Shown: positions 8,277 to 16,695, counted from the stretch's first letter. The stretch is DNA of 34,037 bases from a bacterium (GCA_021789095.1 JAJYJX010000002.1:1-34037), one strand, 5' to 3'. Translations and numbers: made by a program. The notes: generated by a model from the sequence alone, not told the origin.

Positions 8277-9434
8277 TCAACTCCACCTCATTTAAAAGCA
8301 ATAGATCTTGCCTATCCGGAAGCTATAAATACAGCACGGTATCTGTATAATCACCCGGAAACCGGCTTGCATGAATACAGAGCAAAAGCAAGGCTCTGCG
8401 GGGTGCTTAAAGCGCATGGCTTTTCAATAAAAGACATAGGCGGCCTCCCAACCGCATTCATTGCAACCTACGGCAAGGGCAGGCCGCATATTGCCCTTCT
8501 GGCGGAGTACGACGCACTGGAAGGCATTGGTCATGCATGCGGACATCACCTTATTGCCGCCACATCAGTACTTGCAGGCATAGGCATAGCGCGGGCACTG
8601 CGCCCTTCAAACGGGAAACTATCGGTGATCGGCTGCCCTGCAGAAGAAACCATAGGTGCAAAAGCACTTCTTGTTAAAAAAGGCCTGTTCAGGGATGTAG
8701 ATGCTGCAATGATGATACACCCTTCGGATAAAACAGAGATCGTAAAATTATCACTGTCGCTATCAAGGCTCGGCATTACGTTCAATGGCGTTTCTTCCCA
8801 CGCATCTGCAAACCCATGGAAAGGCAGAAGTGCACTTGCGGGCATGCTGTCTTTGTTCCAGGCGGTTGACACAAACAGGATAACGATGGCTGACGGGAAC
8901 AGGATAAACGGCATTATAAAACAGGGAGGCGCAGCTGCAAACGTCATACCAAACACAACGGAGGCTGAATTTTTTATAAGAGCTGCGGACATCGGATCTC
9001 ACAATGCATTGTTAAAAAGATTTTCAACTATGGTAAGGGGAACCGCCGGCGCCTTCGGACTCGGCTATGCCATAAAACACAAAGGCAATGTTTATTATCC
9101 ATTGAAGCCAAACTTTGCATTTGCACGTGTCTTTGAAACACAGTTGAAAAAGATGCGTATAAAAGTCGACAACTTTTTTACAGACAAGGAGCTCGGCTCT
9201 TCGGATATAGGCAATGTAAGTCATGCAGTCCCTACCCTGCACCCTACACTCGCAATATCCGATGCCCCCTGCCCTGCACATTCAGAGGCGTTCAAAAAAC
9301 AGGCTAATACACCGGGGGCGTACAGGACTATCAAAACAGGGGCCGCACTGCTCGCACTTACCGCGATTGACCTCTACAAAAGCCGGATTCTTCTGTCAGA
9401 ACTAAAAAAGGATCATTATATTAAATATAGTTGA
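8274..9434 (+). CDS. M20D-family amidohydrolase/peptidase with apparent ATA start
   Basis: A metal-dependent amidohydrolase of the M20D group (AbgA/PM20D2/aminoacylase-like), which cleaves N-acyl or dipeptide-like amide bonds in the cytoplasm. Visible features are AEYDALEGIGHACGHH (metal ligands His87 and His91), CPAEE (Glu124/Glu125, the general base and a ligand), a dimerisation 'lid' domain (about residues 165-285), and the closing PAHSEAF motif whose His binds metal. Homology clearly begins right after the frr stop (LKAIDLAYPEAINTARYLYN then HPETGLHEY), but the codon at the expected start is ATA. With that start the protein has 386 residues, a normal family length. It is either a rare AUA start, an ATG changed by mutation or sequencing error, or a translationally silenced gene. 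A truncated TTG start at 8367 is less likely. Confidence 0.8.
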   Translation: MSTPPHLKAIDLAYPEAINTARYLYNHPETGLHEYRAKARLCGVLKAHGFSIKDIGGLPTAFIATYGKGRPHIALLAEYDALEGIGHACGHHLIAATSVLAGIGIARALRPSNGKLSVIGCPAEETIGAKALLVKKGLFRDVDAAMMIHPSDKTEIVKLSLSLSRLGITFNGVSSHASANPWKGRSALAGMLSLFQAVDTNRITMADGNRINGIIKQGGAAANVIPNTTEAEFFIRAADIGSHNALLKRFSTMVRGTAGAFGLGYAIKHKGNVYYPLKPNFAFARVFETQLKKMRIKVDNFFTDKELGSSDIGNVSHAVPTLHPTLAISDAPCPAHSEAFKKQANTPGAYRTIKTGAALLALTAIDLYKSRILLSELKKDHYIKYS

Positions 9435-9494
9435 CCATGAACGCAAAGAGATGATAAGAGGGAGTGTTCATAATCTTAAAAGGAGGAAATTGAG

Positions 9495-9695
9495 ATGGCA
9501 ATGAAGATTACAGAGGAGTGCATCGCCTGTGGTGTATGTGAACCGGAATGTCCGCGAGGCGCCATAACCCCTGGGGATCTGTATATAATAGATCCGGAAA
9601 AATGCACTGAAGATGAAGAAGAGATAAAAGCAGGTAAGATAACCGTACAATATTGCGTTGCAGTTTGCCCTGTAAACTGCATCATAAAAGCCTAA
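9495..9695 (+). CDS. Dicluster ferredoxin (YfhL-like) with CxxD in second cluster site
   Basis: A 66-residue electron carrier. The first site is classical: CIACGVCEPECP (Cys9, 12, 15, with Cys19 going to the other cluster). In related YfhL-type ferredoxins the second site reads CxxC...CxxxCP. Here it is Cys37-Thr-Glu-Asp40, with Cys54 and Cys58-Pro59 downstream and an extra Cys62. The second cysteine is therefore replaced by Asp40. CxxD sites in Pyrococcus furiosus and Desulfovibrio africanus III ferredoxins hold clusters that interconvert between [3Fe-4S] and [4Fe-4S]. The insertion between Cys37 and Cys54 is acidic (EDEEEIK). A strong AGGAGG precedes ATG and a terminator follows at once, so it is probably the last gene of its unit. 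Confidence 0.93.
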   Translation: MAMKITEECIACGVCEPECPRGAITPGDLYIIDPEKCTEDEEEIKAGKITVQYCVAVCPVNCIIKA

Positions 9696-9703
9696 ACCGA
9701 GAC

Positions 9704-9739
9704 AAAAGGACGTCCCGCGAAACGCGGGACGTCCTTTTT
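9704..9739 (+). terminator. Strong intrinsic terminator after the ferredoxin gene
   Basis: A 16-bp perfect stem, AAAAGGACGTCCCGCG with CGCGGGACGTCCTTTT, has a 3-base AAA loop and ends in TTTTT. The flanking A and T runs make it potentially bidirectional. It separates the ferredoxin gene from tyrS, which begins only 39 bases later, so tyrS needs either read-through or a promoter overlapping this region. Confidence 0.93.
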
Positions 9740-9777
9740 CATAGTCTGAAACAATACTGAGAGATCAAAAGATATCA

Positions 9778-10968
9778 ATGGAATCATTATCACTTATAAA
9801 AAAGGGTGCTGTTGAGATCATCCGGGAAGACGAATTAAAAAAGAGACTTTCTTCAAGCAGGCCTCTCAGGGTAAAAGCAGGCTTTGATCCAACCTCTGCA
9901 GACATCCATCTTGGGCATACGGTCCTCATGGAGAAATTAAGGCATTTCCAGCTTGCAGGTCATACCGTGATCTTTCTTATAGGTGATTTTACGGCAATGA
10001 TAGGCGACCCTACAGGCGTATCGGTAACAAGGCCACAGCTCTCAATGGAGCAGGTCATGGAGAACGCAAAGACATACACAAACCAGGCTTTCAAGATACT
10101 CGACAGGGAAAAAACTGAGGTAAGATATAATTCTGAATGGTACACGAAGCTCAACATGGAGGAGCTTATAAAGATTGCATCAAGGTACACCCTGGCAAGA
10201 CTGCTCGAACGGGACGACTTTACAAAGCGGTATAACGAAAAAAAGCCTATTGGTATACATGAACTGCTTTACCCCTTAATGCAGGGATACGACTCTGTAA
10301 TGCTGAAGGCAGATGTGGAGATAGGCGGATCCGATCAGAAATTCAATCTCCTTGTCGGAAGAGCATTGCAGGAGGCTTACAACCAGCCCCCCCAGGTGGT
10401 ACTCACCATGCCCCTTCTCCCGGGACTGGACGGCATAAAAAAGATGAGTAAATCATACGGGAATTACATCGGGATTGACGAGCCTGTTGACATGGTATTC
10501 GGTAAGATCATGAGCATATCCGATGAACTTATGTGGAAATACTACGAGCTGCTTACCGAGCTGCCCCAGGATGAGATCGAGAAATTAAAAGATCAATCCA
10601 TAAAGAAAAAGATAAACCCTATGGAGATAAAAAAACAGCTGGCGTTTATGCTGTGCAAAAGATTTTATTCCGGTGATGAAGCACAGCATGCCAGAGAATC
10701 ATTTGAAACGGTGTTCTCCAGAAAAGAGGTTCCTGACAGCATGGATGAGTTTACATTACAATCAAGCACAGGCACCGTTCTTGTTTATCAAGTCCTTGTA
10801 GATGCCGGTATTGCTCCAAGCAAATCAGAGGCGAAGAGACTTATCCTGGGCAGTGCAGTGAATATAAACGGTGCGCCTGTACATGACATATTCCGCAAGA
10901 TAGAGGCCAGGGGTAGCTATATTGTGCAGGCTGGCAAGAGAAAACCGTTCAGAATTGTATTTGTGTAA
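9778..10968 (+). CDS. tyrS: Tyrosyl-tRNA synthetase
   Basis: The enzyme charges tRNA-Tyr with tyrosine. The 396-residue class I synthetase has the HIGH-like signature HLGH (residues 44-47) within [15 protein letters not shown], a tyrosine-pocket region ([13 protein letters not shown]), a KMSKS loop written exactly KMSKS (residues 222-226), and a C-terminal S4 RNA-binding domain (about residues 335-396; [21 protein letters not shown]). The insertion pattern and length fit the TyrZ-like bacterial subgroup rather than E. coli TyrS. The Shine-Dalgarno is weak (GAGA about 7 bases upstream). A 15-base inverted repeat begins at its stop codon. No T-box leader is present; the 39-base gap from the preceding terminator is too short for one. 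Confidence 0.97.
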   Translation: MESLSLIKKGAVEIIREDELKKRLSSSRPLRVKAGFDPTSADIHLGHTVLMEKLRHFQLAGHTVIFLIGDFTAMIGDPTGVSVTRPQLSMEQVMENAKTYTNQAFKILDREKTEVRYNSEWYTKLNMEELIKIASRYTLARLLERDDFTKRYNEKKPIGIHELLYPLMQGYDSVMLKADVEIGGSDQKFNLLVGRALQEAYNQPPQVVLTMPLLPGLDGIKKMSKSYGNYIGIDEPVDMVFGKIMSISDELMWKYYELLTELPQDEIEKLKDQSIKKKINPMEIKKQLAFMLCKRFYSGDEAQHARESFETVFSRKEVPDSMDEFTLQSSTGTVLVYQVLVDAGIAPSKSEAKRLILGSAVNINGAPVHDIFRKIEARGSYIVQAGKRKPFRIVFV

Positions 10969-11047
10969 ACCCTGTTACACCTGTCACGAAAAACGGAGCG
11001 TTGTCCAATAATGACGAGTATAAGAAATAAAGCAGGTGTAACGGGGT
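10969..11047. repeat. Inverted repeat with 15-base arms (AACCCYGTTA family), after tyrS
   Basis: The left arm ACCCTGTTACACCTG (10969-10983) and right arm CAGGTGTAACGGGGT (11033-11047) are complementary except for one G-U-compatible position, with 49 bases between them. No T run follows. The core AACCCTGTTA recurs in the inverted repeat near 25792-25859. It may serve as a 3' hairpin for tyrS. Confidence 0.7.
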
Positions 11048-11074
11048 AAATCAACGCACATTTTTAAAAATCTA

Positions 11075-11102
11075 TTGACCGGTAACTTTATAAGTTTATA
11101 TT
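11075..11102 (+). promoter_or_regulatory. Promoter for the rubrerythrin-like pair
   Basis: TTGACC (11075-11080) and TATATT (11097-11102), spaced 16 bases apart, form a good sigma-70-type promoter. Transcription would begin around 11109, leaving a short leader with AAGGAG before the ATG at 11140. Confidence 0.65.
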
Positions 11103-11139
11103 CTTTATTATGCGGACATTGAATCTTTAAGGAGAGTGT

Positions 11140-11592
11140 ATGGTGAATCAGTATAAAGATATATTGGAGTTTGCTATAGAACGGGAAATGGATGCTTATA
11201 CCTTCTATACCCAGGCTCAAAAACTTGCTAAAACTACAAATGCCAGGACATTCTTTGACCAGCTGGCAAAGCAGGAACTCGTGCATAAGCAAAAGCTTGA
11301 AGCCATGAGACTTTCCAGTGAACTTTTAATGGATCTCTCTGTACTGAACATTGATGACTACAAAAATGACGAGGCATTTTCGCCTGATATGCAGTTCCAT
11401 ATGGAGTATCAACAGATACTTTTGCTTGCCATAAAAAGGGAAAATTTGTCTGTACGTTTATATACAGATATGCGCGGGGCTGTAAAAGATTCAGAAGGAA
11501 AGCAATTGTTTGACAGGCTTATAAAAGAAGAAGAAGCGCATCGCGATGCGCTTCAGATCGAATACGATGCATACGTTCTTACGGAAGACTAG
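11140..11592 (+). CDS. Rubrerythrin-like ferritin-fold diiron protein (first of two)
   Basis: A 150-residue four-helix protein with the paired ligand pattern of the ferritin/rubrerythrin superfamily. A lone Glu occurs in helix 1 (EREMDAYTFY), ExxH in helix 2 (KQELVHKQKL), a Glu in helix 3 (AIKRENLSVRLY) and ExxH in helix 4 (EEEAHRDAL). There is no C-terminal rubredoxin Cys4 domain, so electrons would have to come from a separate donor, possibly the nearby ferredoxin. Proteins of this type reduce hydrogen peroxide or handle iron in anaerobes. A clear promoter and an AAGGAG Shine-Dalgarno precede it. The paralogous next gene starts 15 bases after its stop. It could instead act in metal storage. 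Confidence 0.85.
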   Translation: MVNQYKDILEFAIEREMDAYTFYTQAQKLAKTTNARTFFDQLAKQELVHKQKLEAMRLSSELLMDLSVLNIDDYKNDEAFSPDMQFHMEYQQILLLAIKRENLSVRLYTDMRGAVKDSEGKQLFDRLIKEEEAHRDALQIEYDAYVLTED

Positions 11593-11607
11593 ATGAGAGG
11601 AGAATAC

Positions 11608-12126
11608 ATGGAAAACAGAGAAAAAGAGCTTTTAAAGGTATTAAGAACAGCCGATGAGGCAGAAAAAGAGGCGCTTTTAACCTATCTTAAGTTTGCAAGG
11701 CAGACAAAAGATATAGGCGGTAAAAACATGTTCATACGGCTTGCGACAGACGAATTCGGACACATGACGCTCTTGGACAATCAGATAAATAATGTCATTG
11801 CCGAGAAGGGATGGCGGTCAATAGAAATAGACAAATCAGCCGTAGAACCATTGATTCCGAAAATAAGCCAGAAGGATATTCAGACCATGGGTAAGGCAAA
11901 TGCAAATGAGCTTGCCGCACTTGAAACAGCCAGGGCGCTTGAACAGCGTGCCATTAACTATTATTCTACCAATGCAAAGAATGCAGCGTTCCCGGAGATA
12001 CAGGCAACCTTCAAGAGGCTCGCCGAGATGGAGGAAGCGCATTACACGATGATCCAGGCGGAGATTGACAACATAAAGAAAACGGGATTCTGGTTTGATA
12101 CAATGGAGTTTTCCGTAGAGATGTAA
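11608..12126 (+). CDS. Rubrerythrin-like ferritin-fold diiron protein (second of two)
   Basis: A 172-residue relative of the preceding protein, with the same four-helix ligand order: a Glu in AEKEALLTYLKFA, ExxH in DEFGHMTLL, a Glu in ALEQRAINYY and ExxH in EMEEAHYTMI. No rubredoxin domain is present. The C-terminal WFDTMEFSVEM is typical of stand-alone rubrerythrins. ATG at 11608 was chosen over the in-frame ATG at 11593 because GAGGAG lies 5 bases upstream of it. The two genes are co-transcribed. The pair is diverged well beyond a recent duplication, so the proteins may have different roles or form a hetero-oligomer. It converges with the lytic transglycosylase gene after 28 bases. Confidence 0.85.
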   Translation: MENREKELLKVLRTADEAEKEALLTYLKFARQTKDIGGKNMFIRLATDEFGHMTLLDNQINNVIAEKGWRSIEIDKSAVEPLIPKISQKDIQTMGKANANELAALETARALEQRAINYYSTNAKNAAFPEIQATFKRLAEMEEAHYTMIQAEIDNIKKTGFWFDTMEFSVEM

Positions 12127-12154
12127 ATCCCTTTAGAAAGAGAAGTTCTTGGGG

Positions 12155-14377
12155 TTAATGTTTCGGAAGGCAGCTTTTCAGAAACCTGCCTTCCATGTAT
12201 ATATGCTTTTCAAGCGAAATCTTCCCTCCGTAGATCATGGTATACGCCGCCAGATCTGCAATGATACTTTTTATGTAATGCCTCGTTTCACTAAACGGTA
12301 TATCTTCTATAAATTCATCCGTGTTGCATGTGGTCGAACCGGCAAGCCACTTATCAACAGCCTTGCCCCCGGCATTATAAGCAGCAAGAGCAAGCACATA
12401 ATTATCCCTGTACTTTGTCATAAGCTGCCTGAAATGCCATATACCGATACCGATATTTATCTGCGGATCGAAGAGTACCTGTGATGAGAACGGCGTTATT
12501 GATATGTTCTTGGCCACCATTGAAGCGGTGTAAGGCATAAGCTGCATTATACCAATCGCACCTGCATCAGAAACGGCATCCGCTTTGTACCTGCTTTCCT
12601 GCAGTATGATTGCGTATATAAGAGCCGGGTCCAGATTGTATCTTGACGAATATGCTTCTATTATGCGTGAGTAACCTGCCGGGTAGCTGTAAAACCAAAC
12701 AGGCATGGTGCCCTGTGTAAATGTTTGCAGCATGTCCCCCAGTTCGGTACGGGCAATGTAAAGGCTGCGGTAATAATCACCGTTGCTGTAATACGCCTGG
12801 CACAGCAAAAGGTATTCATCCGCAGAGAGTTTCTGATGCGCAAGTAAGTCAAGTTCGTTCCAGGCTTCTTTCGTCATGCCGAGAGATTCGAGAAACCTAT
12901 ATCTGGAATAATGGTAATTGAACAATTTTCCTCTGCCCGACTGTATCCGCATATCTATACTATTTGCCTCATACGTCAATGTATTTTCACCTGCCCACAT
13001 GTTTGACATGATTGTATAGTAATTCACAGGTAGTGTATTCGCTATGTCAAAAAAAATAGAACTTGCTTTCTCTGTTTCACCGCGTTTCAACAAAGTCCTT
13101 GCATACCAGTATTTAGCCTTTATCTTCCCATACTGGTCGCTGTATCTGGAATGCTGCATTTTACCAAAATAGTGAACGGCACGTCGGAAATCATTCTCTG
13201 AATAGAAAAGCCATCCAAGGTGCCAGTACGCATCAAGCGAGAATGGCGTGCCTGTAGCAGCAAGCTTTAACAGCCAATATTCCACATTTTTTTTATCGCT
13301 GTTATCATTGTATAGGGAATACAGCTTGTACATCGCCATAGAGGCATAGCTGCTCTTCGTGTAAGCAACCTGCATAAATGTGCTTATTGCGGAATCTCTG
13401 TCGCCGGTTTTCAAAAAAGCCTTGCCGAGCCAGAACATTGCTTCCGTATAGCTGTGTTTATCCTGATTATAGTGCAGTGACAACTTCAGTACAGGTATCG
13501 CATCGGCATACATGCCGGTATTGTAATATATGATACCGATGCTCTTGTAGATTTCCGACAGTTTATCATTGTCTTTTTCCGACAACGCCTCATGAACAGC
13601 TGCATTCAGTTCACCCAATGCAGAAGAATACCTGCCGTCCATCATAAGCAGTCTTGCCGTCTGATAGTGGTCAATATTCAGTGTGCTTGTATCCGTCAGG
13701 GTGCCGAGCGCGCTAAAGGCAAAAGCTGCGGATGGCGAGCCGGGAAACTGTGTATATACTCTGACATAATTGCTTATGCCATTCTGTTTATCCCCTGTAC
13801 TTATATAAAGTGCAGCCATTGAAGTGAGCATCTCGGGAAGCTGGTTGTAGAACGATGGATTCGTTATATATTCACCGTAAAGGCTTATCGCATCGTTGTA
13901 CAGCTTTAGTTCAGACATGCACTGGCCCATAAGCTGGATAGAAGGCTTATAAAAAATACTCTCGGTATAATGTGCGGCAATATTTTTCAGATACAGGAGT
14001 GCATTGCCGCAGTCACCCGAACCCTCGTAGCTTTCAGCCATATACCAGTTTATGTAATCATGGATACTCATGTTTTGGGAAAGCAGCTTCCTGAAGTGTG
14101 CCTGCGCGTCCTTGTAATTTCCTGTTTTGTAACCAATGACCCCTTTGATAAAATCAAACCTCCGCAAAGTTTCGGGTGTCATACCCGATGTATCTATATA
14201 TTTTATCTCTTTGCCTGCGAGCGCGTAATTCTCAGCAGAGACGGCCTGCGTGACATCATTGATGGTATACTGTTTCTTTATGAGTATCGGGCTGACAATA
14301 CTGCACGAAACTGTTGAAACGATTAAAAACGGAATAAAAGATATCCTCAGTGTTCTAAAAATTATTTTCAAATACAT
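12155..14377 (-). CDS. Lytic transglycosylase (SLT domain) with long TPR-like region
   Basis: A 740-residue exported murein lytic transglycosylase. The N-terminus is a signal/lipoprotein-type hydrophobic segment ending STVSC (Cys25; the lipobox is weak because Thr is at -3). Residues about 30-540 are helical TPR-like repeats, such as YADAIPVLKLSLHYN and AMFWLGKAFLKTGDRDSAIS, forming a superhelix like that of Slt70. The C-terminal SLT domain (about 570-710) has catalytic Glu594 in ILQESRYK, followed by GAIGIMQLMP and AAYNAGG. It cleaves the MurNAc-GlcNAc bond of peptidoglycan to 1,6-anhydro products. It lies 10 bases downstream of rodZ as the last gene of the envelope cluster, consistent with wall remodelling during elongation or pilus/secretin insertion. 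Confidence 0.93.
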   Translation of the reverse strand: MYLKIIFRTLRISFIPFLIVSTVSCSIVSPILIKKQYTINDVTQAVSAENYALAGKEIKYIDTSGMTPETLRRFDFIKGVIGYKTGNYKDAQAHFRKLLSQNMSIHDYINWYMAESYEGSGDCGNALLYLKNIAAHYTESIFYKPSIQLMGQCMSELKLYNDAISLYGEYITNPSFYNQLPEMLTSMAALYISTGDKQNGISNYVRVYTQFPGSPSAAFAFSALGTLTDTSTLNIDHYQTARLLMMDGRYSSALGELNAAVHEALSEKDNDKLSEIYKSIGIIYYNTGMYADAIPVLKLSLHYNQDKHSYTEAMFWLGKAFLKTGDRDSAISTFMQVAYTKSSYASMAMYKLYSLYNDNSDKKNVEYWLLKLAATGTPFSLDAYWHLGWLFYSENDFRRAVHYFGKMQHSRYSDQYGKIKAKYWYARTLLKRGETEKASSIFFDIANTLPVNYYTIMSNMWAGENTLTYEANSIDMRIQSGRGKLFNYHYSRYRFLESLGMTKEAWNELDLLAHQKLSADEYLLLCQAYYSNGDYYRSLYIARTELGDMLQTFTQGTMPVWFYSYPAGYSRIIEAYSSRYNLDPALIYAIILQESRYKADAVSDAGAIGIMQLMPYTASMVAKNISITPFSSQVLFDPQINIGIGIWHFRQLMTKYRDNYVLALAAYNAGGKAVDKWLAGSTTCNTDEFIEDIPFSETRHYIKSIIADLAAYTMIYGGKISLEKHIYMEGRFLKSCLPKH

Positions 14378-14387
14378 GCTTCTGTGA

Positions 14388-15161
14388 TCAGTGCGGCAGC
14401 TTTAGTCTGATTACCTCTGATTTAATCCTGTTGTGCTCGACCTGTTTATTGTCAAGAATGACATTCAGACCTTCCGCATTCCCGACAATGAGCATTGCTG
14501 TTCCCGTAAATTTCCAGGAAACGGCATCACCGGGATTTAACAGGGCTTCCTGTGCTGTCCCTTCTTCATTGTTTTGGACAAGTCTTACCCATGTGTCCTC
14601 TGTCGCCTTTAAAAGCAACGTGTGAAGCTTTGCCGGCTGTGTGAATGCCCCGGAGGAGGTGATCGGTAAAACTGTCGTAGTGGTAATTTCAGCCGCTTGC
14701 TGCTTTGCAGGTTGTTCCGTTACCGTGCCTGTAAAGACAGGCTCTTGAATTTCCTTTTCACTGCCCTGCGGCGGTGTGCCGCCAATAGAACCCATTATTG
14801 AATAGTAGACCGCCAACCCAACAACACTTGCAGCAGCCAGACCGAGCACAACCGTGATAAAAAGCCTTTGCCTGTTTTCCCTGTTATAGAACCTCTTTTT
14901 CTGGGGCTGGGGAGCTTCTTTAAATTTTTCGTCGTAAAATTGCTGGAAATAATTTACGGTTTTATCAGGATCAAGACCTATATAATTACAGTATGCCCGT
15001 ATAAATCCCTTAACAAATGCTGCGTCGGGAAGTTCATCATAATTGTCTGTTTCTATTGCCTGAAGATAAGCTTTTTTTATCCTGGTTATCTTTGCTATCT
15101 CGTTCAATTCAATATGTCTGAGTTCCCTCTCTCTTCTGAGGAACTCTCCGAAACTGTCCAT
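14388..15161 (-). CDS. rodZ: RodZ-like cytoskeletal adaptor (HTH + TM + DUF4115)
   Basis: A 257-residue bitopic protein. Residues 1-75 are the RodZ-type helix-turn-helix (FGEFLRRERELRHIELNEIA...LPDAAFVKGFIRAYCNYIGLD), which binds MreB. A basic juxtamembrane stretch (KKRFYNRENRQR) precedes one transmembrane helix at about 100-123. After a Thr/Gln-rich linker, a periplasmic beta-domain (DUF4115; TWVRLVQN...LNPGDAVSWKFTG...LIVGNAEGLNVILD) occupies about 180-255. RodZ couples MreB to the cell-elongation machinery and so supports rod shape. It starts 1 base after the stop of the TPR lipoprotein and ends 10 bases before the transglycosylase, making a tight envelope operon. Confidence 0.93.
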   Translation of the reverse strand: MDSFGEFLRRERELRHIELNEIAKITRIKKAYLQAIETDNYDELPDAAFVKGFIRAYCNYIGLDPDKTVNYFQQFYDEKFKEAPQPQKKRFYNRENRQRLFITVVLGLAAASVVGLAVYYSIMGSIGGTPPQGSEKEIQEPVFTGTVTEQPAKQQAAEITTTTVLPITSSGAFTQPAKLHTLLLKATEDTWVRLVQNNEEGTAQEALLNPGDAVSWKFTGTAMLIVGNAEGLNVILDNKQVEHNRIKSEVIRLKLPH

Positions 15162-15162
15162 G

Positions 15163-15933
15163 TTATCTTAACATTTTAATATATTTTTTTGCATCCGCGG
15201 CAAAGGGGCTTTCGGGTGCCACTTTCAGCACTGTTTCAAACTGATTTCTTGCTTCAGTGTAATTCCTGCCCTTCATGTATGCCACACCAAGGTTTAGGTG
15301 CGCCTCTGCGTATCCTTTATAATAATATATCGCTGTCTTGAATTCGTACTCGGCGTGTTGCAGCATATTTTTCCTTAAATAAATAAGTCCCATGTTGTTA
15401 TGGGCGATGGGCAGGTCCGGAACTATATCAATGGCACTTTGATAAGCTTTTTGTGCTCTATCAAGCTGGCCTTTCTGATAATAAGCCCAACCAATATTAA
15501 CCCAAGCTATATGAGGCGACATGTATAACGGATTTGCAAGGGCTGAATGGAATGCATTTATTGCGTCGTCCCATTTTGAATCACTGAGGTAAAGCACGCC
15601 CAGATTGTTGTATGCATCGGAGTAATTTTTATTTAATCCTGTTGCCTTCTTGTAAGATGCTTCCGCCTGGGACTTCATACCTTCACCGTAGTATGCAAGC
15701 CCCAATGCATTGTATGTTAATGCATCATCAGGGTTCATCCTTTCTGCCGCTGATAGCCGTTGTATGGCGCCTGGATAATCGCTCTTGTTCAGGAGCATAA
15801 CACCGAGGTCGTAGTTCAAGCTTGCCTGTTTGATCAATTCAGGATCCCTGGTTGAACAACCGGTTGCAAGTACACCTATTGCAAACAGGGCGGATAAAAA
15901 AATTAAAATAAACTTAGAATCTTTGCCAGCCAC
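15163..15933 (-). CDS. TPR lipoprotein, PilF/PilW/Tgl-like (type IV pilus secretin pilotin)
   Basis: A 256-residue lipoprotein whose signal peptide ends LATGC (Cys26), followed by about six TPR units. Examples are ALTYNALGLAYYGEGMKSQAEASYKKA, DAYNNLGVLYLSDSKWDDAINAF and AHNNMGLIYLRKNMLQHAEYEF. PilF/PilW and Myxococcus Tgl have the same architecture and size and help PilQ secretin assembly in the outer membrane; that role is likely but not provable here, since no pil genes are in the window. It uses a GTG start with GGAGG 6 bases upstream. The start overlaps the preceding gene by 31 bases, so the two are translationally coupled. The next gene, rodZ, follows after 1 base. Confidence 0.85.
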   Translation of the reverse strand: MAGKDSKFILIFLSALFAIGVLATGCSTRDPELIKQASLNYDLGVMLLNKSDYPGAIQRLSAAERMNPDDALTYNALGLAYYGEGMKSQAEASYKKATGLNKNYSDAYNNLGVLYLSDSKWDDAINAFHSALANPLYMSPHIAWVNIGWAYYQKGQLDRAQKAYQSAIDIVPDLPIAHNNMGLIYLRKNMLQHAEYEFKTAIYYYKGYAEAHLNLGVAYMKGRNYTEARNQFETVLKVAPESPFAADAKKYIKMLR

Positions 15934-16436
15934 TGCTTACCTCCTTTATTATTCACTGCCTCTTCCGATGCCTTTACAGGTGAATGATCCGCACCTGTCT
16001 CCTCGTACACTGTGTCAAGCATTAGTTCATCCCCTGTCGGAGTGCCTTTGTACATCTTCAGATCTTCCATAAAGACAGGTATAGTCTTTACTATCTCCTC
16101 TCGCTGCCCGGGCGATTCGCCAAGTTCGATCCTTTCCATAATAAATCCCATACTGCCTGTAAAATCAAGCGCATCATTAAAAACAGCCTTTGCATTTACA
16201 AGTTCTACATCCCCTGTTTCATTGGTATAAAAAACACCCTCCCTGCTCTGTTCCCTGAAAAGATATATGTATATCTGCATCTTTTTATCTCTTTTTATCG
16301 CAATAACATATGCCCACGTTGGTTCCGGAGATTTATCGGGCAGGGCTATAACGGGCTGGTTTACCGAACCATGAATTTCCCACACCTTATTGACAAAGGA
16401 TGCCAAATTCTTGATCGATGCATTACTTATAAACAT
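15903..16436 (-). CDS. Hypothetical protein co-transcribed with tRNA-Arg and the pilotin-like gene
   Basis: A 177-residue cytoplasmic-looking protein with no signal peptide or membrane helix that I do not recognise. The first ~115 residues look folded, with an alternating beta pattern (WAYVIAIKRDKKMQIYIYLFRE, GDVELVNAKAVFNDALDF). The last 60 residues are acidic and low in structure (MLDTVYEETGADHSPVKASEEAV). ATG at 16436 has GGAG 5 bases upstream. The gene begins 21 bases after the 3' end of tRNA-Arg and overlaps the TPR lipoprotein start by 31 bases. That placement suggests a role linked to pilus or envelope assembly. It could be a species-group-specific partner of the pilotin. Confidence 0.8.
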   Translation of the reverse strand: MFISNASIKNLASFVNKVWEIHGSVNQPVIALPDKSPEPTWAYVIAIKRDKKMQIYIYLFREQSREGVFYTNETGDVELVNAKAVFNDALDFTGSMGFIMERIELGESPGQREEIVKTIPVFMEDLKMYKGTPTGDELMLDTVYEETGADHSPVKASEEAVNNKGGKQWLAKILSLF

Positions 16437-16457
16437 ACTGTCTCCAATCTGTTATAA

Positions 16458-16531
16458 TGCCCCCGACAGGAGTCGAACCTGCGGCACAGGGATTAGGAAT
16501 CCCTTGCTCTATCCAACTGAGCTACGGGGGC
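16458..16531 (-). tRNA. tRNA-Arg (anticodon CCU)
   Basis: On the minus strand, a 7-bp acceptor stem GCCCCCG/CGGGGGC is followed by discriminator A. The D-arm is AGCTCAGTTGGATAGAGC, and the anticodon stem AGGGA/TCCCT has loop TTCCTAA, giving CCU, which reads the AGG codon. The T-arm contains GGTTCGACTCC. CCA is not encoded. No promoter- or terminator-sized gap separates it from the hypothetical gene downstream. Confidence 0.97.
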
Positions 16532-16695
16532 ATGCGTTAAAACTTACCATAATAATAACTACATTTAAAATGCTTTTGGCAAGCAAATGAGGCAATCCTT
16601 CCTGGTTATCAAAAAAAGTTCAACAGCAAGGTTTGCGAGTGAGTGAAAAACTTCGTTCCTTTTCAAGTGAACGTTTTGGGGTTATAGCTCTTTGT

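Noticed and set aside
9740-9777. T-box or other leader regulating tyrS
   Set aside because: Only 39 bases separate the terminator from the tyrS start, which is too short for such an RNA.
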